Source: Bacteroidaceae bacterium (GTDB lineage: Bacteria; Bacteroidota; Bacteroidia; Bacteroidales; Bacteroidaceae). Taken from it: a DNA stretch of 47,685 bases. A program made the position numbers and the translations under genes. The notes beneath the pieces are model-generated. The model saw nothing but the letters and a program-made list of their open reading frames with translations. It was not told the DNA's origin and did not search any database. Position 1 is the stretch's first letter. Each line of letters starts with the position of its first letter. Shown piece by piece: positions 26,316 to 33,819 of this stretch. The stretch spans positions 1-47,685 of the forward strand of contig JAGCGS010000005.1 of assembly GCA_017649485.1 (NCBI GenBank). Reading direction: 5' to 3'.

Positions 26316-26339
26316 ATCTTCATTTCGTTCTTTCGGGTG

Positions 26340-26373
26340 CAAATGTAAGCAAAAAAATTAGAAAACAAGCAAA
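26340..26373 (-). promoter_or_regulatory. Promoter of the aromatic amino-acid operon
   Basis: Minus-strand TACATTTG (complement of 26340-26347) is an exact match to TAnnTTTG. Upstream, TTTG (complement of 26370-26373) is 22 bases away and CTTG (complement of 26366-26369) 18 bases away; either could be the -33 element. The site is only about 18 bases beyond the stop of the TPR gene, so the leader starts immediately after that gene. Confidence 0.7.
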
Positions 26374-26390
26374 TTATAAGAAAAATTTCT

Positions 26391-27350
26391 TCATAAATGC
26401 AAAATATCTATCTCCTTGATGCTTGCGGCGGGGTCAATCACCTCTGTTTTCACCTCTCCAGCAGCCTGCAGGTTGGCAGCTGACGCAGCATCCTTGGCTG
26501 CTCCCTCAGCATCGCCTGTCAGCTCCTTCATCTCAGCCCGCAGGGCGTAAGCCTCGGCAAACACAGGACTCATCTCTATGGCATCATCCATCAGACTGAT
26601 GGCATCGGCATAGCGTTTCTGTTCGCCATACAGCTTACCCAGACTCATGTAAGCCTGCTGGTTGAACGGATCCTGCTCCAGCACCTGCTGATAGTCAGCC
26701 TCAGCCTCGCCTGCCTGCTCCATCACCTCATGAACGGCACCGCGCAACAGCCATCCGCTCTCCGTCTCCCGCTCTGAGGCTATCACCCCATCGGCATCCT
26801 GCAGAGCCTCTGCCAGCTGTCCCTGACGCAGATACACCTCGCCTCGAAGCAACAGAGCCTCCGCATAGTCCTCCTGCAGGCTGACGGCCTGAGTCAGCAA
26901 AGTCAACGCCTCTCCATCCTTGTTCAAGGCATGGGCTGCCTTCCCCTTCAGGTAATATGCCTGGGCGTTCTGGGGCTCTGCGTCGATGGCTAACTGGGCG
27001 TTCTCCTCCATTTGCCGGTAATCCTCCAGCATGAAATACACGTTGGCGAGCGAGATAAAGTTGAGTGCTATCGTCGGCTCAGCCTGTGCCATGTGCTTCA
27101 GCGGCTCTATTGCGGCTTCTAACTCGCCCATCTCCACCAGCACCTGTGCCAAGTAGCCGTAAGTCTCATAGTCATCCTTCAGCTTGACCGCCTCTTCCAA
27201 GCATTTCCTTGCATAGTCCATCCGCCGCAGGCGATGTGCCCTGATGCCGTCATATTTCAGTGTCTCAAATTCATTCTGCAATTGCCTCTCGGTCTTGCCC
27301 TCAGACGAATTATCCGTCTTTCCGCCAAACAATGATTTGAACAATCCCAT
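26391..27350 (-). CDS. TPR repeat protein
   Basis: A 319-residue protein without signal peptide, so probably cytosolic. After an N-terminal MGLFKSLFGGK segment rich in G/K/S, residues about 40-300 form six to seven tetratricopeptide repeats. Examples are AQAYYLKGKAAHALNKDGEA, then ALLLRGEVYLRQGQLAEALQ, QAYMSLGKLYGEQKRYADAI and AEAYALRAEMKELTGDAEGA, all with the A/G/Y/A spacing of TPRs. The C-terminus ends in an Ala-rich helix and SIKEIDILHL. It is a scaffold by family; no partner is indicated. Its base composition is richer in G+C than the esterase gene upstream. Confidence 0.88.
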   Translation of the reverse strand: MGLFKSLFGGKTDNSSEGKTERQLQNEFETLKYDGIRAHRLRRMDYARKCLEEAVKLKDDYETYGYLAQVLVEMGELEAAIEPLKHMAQAEPTIALNFISLANVYFMLEDYRQMEENAQLAIDAEPQNAQAYYLKGKAAHALNKDGEALTLLTQAVSLQEDYAEALLLRGEVYLRQGQLAEALQDADGVIASERETESGWLLRGAVHEVMEQAGEAEADYQQVLEQDPFNQQAYMSLGKLYGEQKRYADAISLMDDAIEMSPVFAEAYALRAEMKELTGDAEGAAKDAASAANLQAAGEVKTEVIDPAASIKEIDILHL

Positions 27351-27399
27351 AATTCTTCCAGCTTTTTAGATGCATTTTTTCTTTTATAGCATCATTATG

Positions 27400-28947
27400 T
27401 TATTCCTGTGACCGCCTCCAGGCAAAGTAATCGTTAAGCACCCACATGGCGCCTTCAGATGCCACTGGTGCAGGATATGGACCTTCACCAGTAAGTACCA
27501 TCACTTTTGAATTATCGTTCTTAAACAATGGCCACAAAGGTAGGTCGGGATCGTCATTTTCGCCATTGGGATTACAGTATTTGGCGAAGTTGGTCCAATA
27601 TTTTAACATATACAAAGCCAAAGCTTGATCTGTAGGATTGTTACCAGGATTCAAGTTCTGAAATACAAAGTTTACATCCTGACCATGTGGTGAACGATGA
27701 CCATAGCGCCGATCTCCCTCTGGATACATGGGATCTTGATCAAAATAGTACATATAGACAGGTTGTTTACCTGTCTGGTTCTGCAGTCTTCCCCAGACCC
27801 AAGTACCCCAACCAAAAGCAGAGTCTCTTCCCAAGTCACGTGTTACTTTCCCAACTTTGCCTTTCACTAAAGGATAAACAGCCAAGAGTTTGTCAGCAAA
27901 GTCTTCATATCGTTCACGGACAGAAGCAATATGTTCAATAGGGTCTTCAGTGAATCCGAAACTATCACCCTCGTCAGCATTATAACCGATAAGCAAAGCC
28001 ACGTCGTTATAATCAGCTGCCTCATACATTTTGTACTGGTCATCTGGTATCACATAACCATCTACACAAGGCCATGCACCGCCTGTAACGACAGTCTGAC
28101 GACTTAAAACTGCAGGATCTAAAGCTCGAAGCGCATCGACTGTAGTTACACCCAAAGACTCAGCAAATTCAACACCTTCCTGCTCAACTTGGGCTAGCGA
28201 CTTCATATTCTCACCAGGATAAGATTTCGATCTAATAGGTCCAAAAGAACTGCCGCTTTGGGAGATAGCACCACGGAAGAGACCCTTTGCCAATGGCGAT
28301 GCACACAACATACTTACCGAAATTCCACCTGCAGATTCACCAAAGATGGTCACCTTTGAAGGGTCGCCACCAAAACCTGCAATATTGTCTTTTACCCATC
28401 TGAGGGCAGCAATCTGATCCAAAATACCATAGTTGCCAGACACATGCTCAGGATTCTCAGCACTTAACAATGGATGAGCAAAGTAGCCAAGTTTTCCTAC
28501 ACGATAATTGATGGTGACAAGTACCACACCTTGACGCGCAATTGGTGCACCATCATAAAAAGACGAGGTACCCATTGAGAAACCACCTCCATAAATCCAA
28601 ACCATCACGGGAAGTTTCTCCTTGGATGACTTAGCTGGAGTCCAGACATTGAGGTACAAGCAGTCTTCGCTTGCATCACGTTGCATCCCCATACTTGACA
28701 TGGGGCTAGGACCAAACTTATCGGCATCTCGAACGCCTTCCCAAGGTATAACTGGTTGCGGAGCTTTCCAGCGTAGTTCGCCTACTGGAGGAGCAGCGAA
28801 AGGAATACCTTTAAAAATTGTCATATCTTCTTCAACTATACCTTGAATCATGCCACCAGTTACTTTTACCAGACCTGGGGTTGATGACTGAGAGTTGCAG
28901 GACATCATAGCCAGTGCAACCAGAGAGAATAAAAATATTTTTTTCAT
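27400..28947 (-). CDS. Carboxylesterase type B lipoprotein
   Basis: Serine esterase of the carboxylesterase/cholinesterase family, with 515 residues. The N-terminus MKKIFLFSLVALAMMSCNSQ is a lipoprotein signal with Cys17 as the lipidated residue, so it acts in the periplasm or at the outer membrane. The nucleophile Ser is in FGESAGGISVSML, the oxyanion hole in WIYGGGFSMG, the acidic partner probably in GYNADEGDSFG and the His in RSPHGQDVNF. The early EDCLYLNVWTP segment is a family signature. In Bacteroidota such enzymes often deacylate plant glycans or lipids, but the substrate here is unknown. It has its own strong promoter. Confidence 0.92.
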   Translation of the reverse strand: MKKIFLFSLVALAMMSCNSQSSTPGLVKVTGGMIQGIVEEDMTIFKGIPFAAPPVGELRWKAPQPVIPWEGVRDADKFGPSPMSSMGMQRDASEDCLYLNVWTPAKSSKEKLPVMVWIYGGGFSMGTSSFYDGAPIARQGVVLVTINYRVGKLGYFAHPLLSAENPEHVSGNYGILDQIAALRWVKDNIAGFGGDPSKVTIFGESAGGISVSMLCASPLAKGLFRGAISQSGSSFGPIRSKSYPGENMKSLAQVEQEGVEFAESLGVTTVDALRALDPAVLSRQTVVTGGAWPCVDGYVIPDDQYKMYEAADYNDVALLIGYNADEGDSFGFTEDPIEHIASVRERYEDFADKLLAVYPLVKGKVGKVTRDLGRDSAFGWGTWVWGRLQNQTGKQPVYMYYFDQDPMYPEGDRRYGHRSPHGQDVNFVFQNLNPGNNPTDQALALYMLKYWTNFAKYCNPNGENDDPDLPLWPLFKNDNSKVMVLTGEGPYPAPVASEGAMWVLNDYFAWRRSQE

Positions 28948-28979
28948 CTTTATATATAATTTTAAAGATTAGTTTGCCA

Positions 28980-29011
28980 CAAATATAAAAAGATTATTCT
29001 GAATCTTCAAA
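28980..29011 (-). promoter_or_regulatory. Promoter for the carboxylesterase gene
   Basis: Minus-strand TTTG (complement of 29008-29011), a 20-base spacer and TATATTTG (complement of 28980-28987). It is a full consensus match, 33 bases before the esterase ATG and after the recQ-like gene ends. Confidence 0.78.
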
Positions 29012-29074
29012 TCTTACAATGGTTTTTTATTGCCGCTTTTATTAAGCCATGCTTAACAAAAAACGCACGTCATT

Positions 29075-30784
29075 TTAATCTATCTTTTGTCTGCAAACAT
29101 CACACAAACCGCATTCGTGTTCATTTTCTTCGCCAAAGTAATGCAGAAGAAGTCGGCTACGGCAAGTGACATGCCCCTCAACATAGTTGATCATGGCATC
29201 AATGCGGTTTTTCATGCGTTGTTTACGATCTTCATAAGCAGCAGGAGAAATAACAAGACGTTCTTTCTCCACCCTCTCGCGCGCGTATATTATATAAGGT
29301 GTACTCTTGCTAGGAATGTAACTGACAATGTGCTGTTGCGAAAGATAGCGGAAAATATGATAAACTTGGTCATGAGTAAGGAAGGTACGCAAGGCAAGAA
29401 ACTCTTCGTCGATATAAGCATAGTCGGAAAAGAGACCTGTATATGTCCGTAAGGTTACCTGAATAAGACGATCGGCATCAGCACTTACGTGGTGGAGGCG
29501 ATAGAGTTCGTCACGCTGCAATGTAAACATAAGACGAGATGCACGACGCTGCTCATCGGTATAAGATAGGTAACCAGCCTGAGTAAGGATACGCAAAGCA
29601 CTGTCAGCAGGTACGGGAAAGAACTTGAACTTACGGCAAAAATCTTCCAAATTGAATTCCTTGACACACCCCAAACCATCGCCCATCGCCATCTGGTAGT
29701 AGTATTGAAGTTTTTCATAAACATCACGAATGTAGTCTTTCTCAGGAAAGGATTCAGACAGACGACGACGCAAAGTTGAGATATCAGGACGTTCGAAGAG
29801 AATAACAGCATAAGCACGTAAACCATCACGACCTGCACGCCCTGCCTCCTGGAAGTAAGCTTCTATTGATTCAGGAAGGTCAATATGTATGACAAGACGC
29901 ACATCGGGTTTATCAATGCCCATACCAAAGGCATTGGTTGCCACGATGACACGGCAACGGTTTTCCTGCCAATCACGCTGACGGAGGTCGCGGGTAACCT
30001 GCTCCAAACCAGCATGGTAGTAGGTAGCGGTAAAGCCTTCGTGCACCAACATATCTGCTACTTCCTTGGTACGTCTACGATTACGCACATAAATGATGGC
30101 ACTCCCTGATACGTTGTTAAGGATATGAAGAAGTTCTGTTCGTTTGTCTTCGGTCTGCCGAACCACATAGGCAAGATTGGTTCGCTCGAAGCTCATACGG
30201 AAAACGTTCTCTTGGCGAAAATGAAGCTGACGTTGGATATCTGCCACTACTTCAGGAGTGGCGGTTGCAGTAAGAGCCAACACAGGTACCTCGGGCATGA
30301 GGTCGCGTATCTCGGCAATGTGTAGATAAGATGGACGGAAATCGTACCCCCATTGGGAGATACAATGGCTCTCATCTACAGTAATCATACTGATACGCAT
30401 ATGCCGAAGACGCTCACGGAAGAGGTCAGTTTCCAAACGTTCAGGGGAGATGTAGAGGAATTTATAGTCACCATAAATTGCATTGTCGAGCACCTGGTTA
30501 ATCTCTCCACGAGTCATGCCAGCATAAATAGCTAATGCACGAATACCTTGATTACGTAGGTGTTGCACCTGATCTTTCATCAAAGCAATAAGAGGGCTGA
30601 TGACAAGGCACATACCCGGCATAGCAATGGCAGGCACCTGAAAGGTAACTGACTTACCGCCACCTGTAGGCATCAAACCTAAGGTGTCTTTACCTGAACC
30701 GATGCTTTCGATGATATCTTGCTGTATGCCACGAAAAGAATCGTAGCCCCAGTATTGGCGCAATATGCTGAGATAATCGGCCAT
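29075..30784 (-). CDS. RecQ-family DNA helicase, short form with DESH box
   Basis: Second RecQ-like helicase of the window. From ATG 30784 (MADYLSILRQYWGYDSFRGI) it is 569 residues; a TTG three bases earlier is also open. Motif I is MPTGGGKS, and motif II reads VDESHCISQWGYDFRPSYL, with Ser replacing the Ala of DEAH. Motif VI is QEAGRAGRDG. A zinc-binding cluster lies at the extreme C-terminus (CRSRLLLHYFGEE, then CGLCDVC). It lacks the HRDC domain of the 728-residue paralogue. The helicase core is otherwise intact. It starts 18 bases after recJ, and RecQ and RecJ act together in end resection in the RecF pathway, so the pair is likely a functional unit. Confidence 0.9.
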   Translation of the reverse strand: MADYLSILRQYWGYDSFRGIQQDIIESIGSGKDTLGLMPTGGGKSVTFQVPAIAMPGMCLVISPLIALMKDQVQHLRNQGIRALAIYAGMTRGEINQVLDNAIYGDYKFLYISPERLETDLFRERLRHMRISMITVDESHCISQWGYDFRPSYLHIAEIRDLMPEVPVLALTATATPEVVADIQRQLHFRQENVFRMSFERTNLAYVVRQTEDKRTELLHILNNVSGSAIIYVRNRRRTKEVADMLVHEGFTATYYHAGLEQVTRDLRQRDWQENRCRVIVATNAFGMGIDKPDVRLVIHIDLPESIEAYFQEAGRAGRDGLRAYAVILFERPDISTLRRRLSESFPEKDYIRDVYEKLQYYYQMAMGDGLGCVKEFNLEDFCRKFKFFPVPADSALRILTQAGYLSYTDEQRRASRLMFTLQRDELYRLHHVSADADRLIQVTLRTYTGLFSDYAYIDEEFLALRTFLTHDQVYHIFRYLSQQHIVSYIPSKSTPYIIYARERVEKERLVISPAAYEDRKQRMKNRIDAMINYVEGHVTCRSRLLLHYFGEENEHECGLCDVCRQKID

Positions 30785-30802
30785 CAAACTGTCAACCCAT
30801 TG

Positions 30803-32518
30803 TTAGTTGGGCTGAATATCTTCTATCTGTAGCTGCACATCGCCCTTCTTGTGGGTATTCTCCTCGATAGTATAGCAGATATCGAACGACCGTTTGGTTT
30901 TGATAAAACGTACGTGTGAACTCTGGCCGAAGGCAATGCCATTCATAACCTTGCCAGACTTGTTATCCACTAATTCGAGTTTGATGTGCTCCTGTTCCTT
31001 GCCCACCACCTTACTAGTTCCGTAATCATAAACATTGTGAGTACAGAATACGGGTTTAAGATTGTCTGGCCCGAAGGGGTTAAACCTTTTCAAATCATTG
31101 CAAAACTTGCTGGTGATATCTTTGAAGTCTATTTCCGCATTAATGTCAATGACTGGCACGGTCTGTTCCTCCATGATATGCTTATCAACATATTCCTCAA
31201 AACGACGGGTGAACTCAGGTACATTCTCCACCTTCATAGAAAGGCCAGCAGCATAGGTATGTCCACCAAAGTTCTCGAGTAAGTCGCGGCAGTATTCCAC
31301 AGCCTGATAAACATCAAAGCCAGAAACAGATCGAGCAGAACCTGTGGCAAGGTCATTTGTACGAGTCAGCACCACTGCAGGACGGTAGAATACCTCGGTG
31401 AGACGAGATGCCACTATACCTATGACACCTTTATGCCAATCTGGGTTATAGAGCACAATAGCATGTTTGTCATTCAAGCCTTCTGCTTTCGAGACAATTT
31501 CATTTGCTTCTTCGGTCATCTGCTTATCAAGGTCCTTGCGCTGCTCATTATATTCATTAATCTGATTAGCTTTTTTTAGAGCCACCTTGAAATCCTTCTC
31601 AGTAAGCAAATCAACAGAGTCCTTACCGTTTTGCATACGGCCTGAAGCATTCAGTCGTGGACCTATCTTAAACACAATATCACCCATAGTAATCTCTTTG
31701 TCGGTCAGGCCACAAATATCAATAATAGCCTTTAGTCCGATACTCGGATTACTATTAATTTGTTTAAGTCCATGATAAGCCAAGATACGGTTCTCACCCA
31801 TAATAGGTACGATGTCTGAAGCAATGCTCACTGCACACAGGTCGAGCAATGGTATAAGACGATGAAACTCAATACCATTGCTTAAAGCAAAAGCTTGCAT
31901 GAACTTAAAGCCCACGCCACAACCACTTAAGTGTTCGTAAGGATAAGTATTATCCAACCGTTTGGCATTCAGAATAGCCAACGCAGGAGGCAACTCATCA
32001 TCAGGCACATGATGATCACAGATGATGAAGTCAATCCCTTTCTCTTTCGCATAGGCAATTTCTTCTATCGCCTTGATGCCACAATCCAACACGATGACCA
32101 GTTTAACACCAGTTTCTACAGCATAATCCACTCCTTTAAAAGACACGCCATAACCTTCTTCGTAGCGATCTGGTATATAGTAGTCAATATTGGAGTAAAA
32201 CTCCTGTATAAACTTGTAAACCAACGACACAGCTGTAGTGCCGTCCACATCATAGTCTCCGTAAACCAAGATGCGTTCTTTCTTACCCAGCGCTCTGTTC
32301 AAGCGATCTACTGCCACATCCATGTCTTTCATCAGGAAAGGATCGTGCAGGTCGGGCAGCTGTGGTCGGAAGAATTTTTTGGCAGACGGTACATCTGTGA
32401 TGCCTCGTTCTACCAGCAGTCTACCCAGGATTGGGCTGATACCCAGGTCCTGAGCCAGTTGACGGCTCGCCTCTGTCTGATCGGTTGAAATGGGCAGATA
32501 ATTCCATTTGTAAGTCAT
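30803..32518 (-). CDS. recJ: Single-stranded-DNA-specific exonuclease RecJ
   Basis: 5'-3' single-strand exonuclease of recombination and mismatch repair. The product is 571 residues, normal length. The DHH-family motifs are VYGDYDVDGTTAVSLVYKF near residue 80, VIVLDCGIKAIEEI near 140 and ICDHHVPDDELP near 165. Motif IV with NAKRL and GCGVGFK follows. The DHHA1 domain contains FGGHTYAAGLSM near residue 415, and a C-terminal OB-like domain completes the protein. It is the first gene of the recJ-recQ pair. The 165-base gap upstream (32519-32683) is AT-rich and shows no clear promoter, only TATCTTTA-like copies on the minus strand. Confidence 0.94.
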   Translation of the reverse strand: MTYKWNYLPISTDQTEASRQLAQDLGISPILGRLLVERGITDVPSAKKFFRPQLPDLHDPFLMKDMDVAVDRLNRALGKKERILVYGDYDVDGTTAVSLVYKFIQEFYSNIDYYIPDRYEEGYGVSFKGVDYAVETGVKLVIVLDCGIKAIEEIAYAKEKGIDFIICDHHVPDDELPPALAILNAKRLDNTYPYEHLSGCGVGFKFMQAFALSNGIEFHRLIPLLDLCAVSIASDIVPIMGENRILAYHGLKQINSNPSIGLKAIIDICGLTDKEITMGDIVFKIGPRLNASGRMQNGKDSVDLLTEKDFKVALKKANQINEYNEQRKDLDKQMTEEANEIVSKAEGLNDKHAIVLYNPDWHKGVIGIVASRLTEVFYRPAVVLTRTNDLATGSARSVSGFDVYQAVEYCRDLLENFGGHTYAAGLSMKVENVPEFTRRFEEYVDKHIMEEQTVPVIDINAEIDFKDITSKFCNDLKRFNPFGPDNLKPVFCTHNVYDYGTSKVVGKEQEHIKLELVDNKSGKVMNGIAFGQSSHVRFIKTKRSFDICYTIEENTHKKGDVQLQIEDIQPN

Positions 32519-32683
32519 TATATATGTTATTTTTATTTTTTATCATAAGCCAAAGCGTTGGAAAGGGTTAATAAAGATACATATTTTCCAACAAGCCGTA
32601 AAGATAGAAAATTATCTTCAATAATTCACTATAATAAAACGAAAAAATAACATCTATAAATGTAATTTATGTTAAATGAGGGT

Positions 32684-33142
32684 TTATGGTTGATATTTCT
32701 TTTCCTTTCTTACGTCTTTCCCCTCATGTTCACAAATAGCTTTTATCCATTCTTGACGCAAAGGGATGGATTCATGTGCCTTTAGATCATAAGTCACCAT
32801 CACGGATGTTCCCACGCATTTCACCTCTTGAGTACGCAAGTCGATGACGCGTTGCGCTAAGGTAAAACTCTTGGTGCCAATAGCTGTAACAGCCGTCTGC
32901 ACGGCTATTTCATCAGTTCCTCGGATTTGTGAGAGGAAATCGGCAGTAACATGCACTGCCACGATGCCGATTGCAGACCAATCAACATGAGGACAGACAG
33001 TAGCGAAATATTCACTCTTTCCCAAATCATAAAATTGGAAGTAGACCACATTGTTGACATGTCCAAACCTATCAACGTCATTAAACCGCAATTGGATGGG
33101 TAAAGTGTGGCGGTATTCGATATTATCACTAGGATTTTTCAT
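32684..33142 (-). CDS. Acyl-CoA thioesterase (hotdog fold, 4HBT family)
   Basis: Probable acyl-CoA or acyl-ACP thioesterase. From ATG 33142 (MKNPSDNIEYRHTLPIQLRF) the product is 152 residues; the open frame starts 24 bases earlier. The hotdog motif RFNDVDRFGHVNNVVYFQFY near residues 19-38 holds the active-site Asp and the helix start; the motif is that of the YbgC/FadM-type enzymes. The rest alternates strands as expected for 4HBT, ending in a charged tail. The natural substrate is not evident. It diverges from the tsaC operon; the intervening 99 bases carry one -7 element for each direction. Confidence 0.87.
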   Translation of the reverse strand: MKNPSDNIEYRHTLPIQLRFNDVDRFGHVNNVVYFQFYDLGKSEYFATVCPHVDWSAIGIVAVHVTADFLSQIRGTDEIAVQTAVTAIGTKSFTLAQRVIDLRTQEVKCVGTSVMVTYDLKAHESIPLRQEWIKAICEHEGKDVRKEKKYQP

Positions 33143-33163
33143 ATTTTGTTTTCTTATGCGCGA

Positions 33164-33171
33164 CAAAAATA
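33164..33171 (-). promoter_or_regulatory. -7 promoter element for the thioesterase gene
   Basis: Minus-strand TATTTTTG, an exact TAnnTTTG match, 21 bases before the ATG at 33142. A CTTG on the minus strand 23 bases upstream is the nearest -33 candidate, a little far. Confidence 0.5.
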
Positions 33172-33172
33172 C

Positions 33173-33180
33173 TAAATTTG
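33173..33180 (+). promoter_or_regulatory. -7 promoter element for the tsaC-clc-fmt-rpe-comEC operon
   Basis: TAAATTTG matches TAnnTTTG and lies one base from the divergent thioesterase element, so the two promoters cannot be occupied at once. The nearest TTTG (33145-33148) is 24 bases upstream, longer than usual. The leader to the first gene would be about 55 bases. Confidence 0.5.
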
Positions 33181-33241
33181 CAGATGAAAATGGTCAAGAA
33201 ATGTGAAAAGATGATGAGCGGGCTATTTAAAAAGTGTGAAA

Positions 33242-33814
33242 ATGAATCAAATGAATGAAGATATCAAACGGGCTTGCGAAGTAATGGAACGAGGTGGGGT
33301 AATTCTATACCCAACTGACACCATTTGGGGTATCGGTTGCGATGCTACCAATGAAGAAGCAGTGAAGCGTGTTTATGACATTAAACACAGGGCTGACAGT
33401 AAAGCCATGTTGGTACTGATAGATACAGCAGCCAAACTGAATTACTATGTAAAAGATATTCCCGAAATTGCTTGGGATCTTATAGAAATGACAGACAAAC
33501 CGATAACCATTATTTACGAAGGGGCGCGCAATTTTGCAGCTAACCTCTTGGCAGAGGATGGCAGTGTAGGCATACGCGTCACAAGCGAAGCGTTCTCAAA
33601 GCAGTTGTGCCAAAGATTTCGCAAGCCTATTGTATCTACCTCAGCTAATGTAAGTGGAGAATATTCACCTGCCAACTTTTTCGCTATTAGTGAGGAGATT
33701 AAACAAGCAGTAGATTATATCGTTGTGAGCCGACGGGATGAGGAGGTGAAAGCCAAGCCATCTAACATTGTAAAACTAAGTGCGAAAGGTGAAATCAAAA
33801 TAATCAGAATGTGA
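33242..33814 (+). CDS. tsaC: L-threonylcarbamoyladenylate synthase (Sua5/YciO/YrdC)
   Basis: Makes threonylcarbamoyl-AMP from threonine, bicarbonate and ATP for the t6A37 modification of ANN-decoding tRNAs. The start used is ATG 33242, giving 190 residues; a GTG at 33236 and an ATG at 33251 are alternatives. The YrdC signature GGVILYPTDTIWGIGCDATN is near residues 15-35, then KHRADSKAMLVLID, later SVGIRVTSEAFSKQL and KPIVSTSANVSGEYSPAN. Length matches the short TsaC type without the Sua5 extension. Its stop overlaps the next gene's possible GTG start (GTGA). Confidence 0.9.
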   Translation: MNQMNEDIKRACEVMERGGVILYPTDTIWGIGCDATNEEAVKRVYDIKHRADSKAMLVLIDTAAKLNYYVKDIPEIAWDLIEMTDKPITIIYEGARNFAANLLAEDGSVGIRVTSEAFSKQLCQRFRKPIVSTSANVSGEYSPANFFAISEEIKQAVDYIVVSRRDEEVKAKPSNIVKLSAKGEIKIIRM

Positions 33815-33819
33815 GTGTT

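Noticed and set aside
29038-29056. TTAAGC-CAT-GCTTAA palindrome between recQ-like and esterase genes
   Set aside because: Only six base pairs and no T-run on the minus strand; not enough for a terminator or an operator.
32519-32683. AT-rich gap before recJ examined for promoters and RNAs
   Set aside because: Only near-matches (TATCTTTA) were found and no stable hairpin; nothing can be supported.
33184-33258. 24-codon Lys-rich frame before tsaC
   Set aside because: It overlaps the tsaC start, has no regulatory hairpin after it and no codon bias that would suggest a leader peptide.
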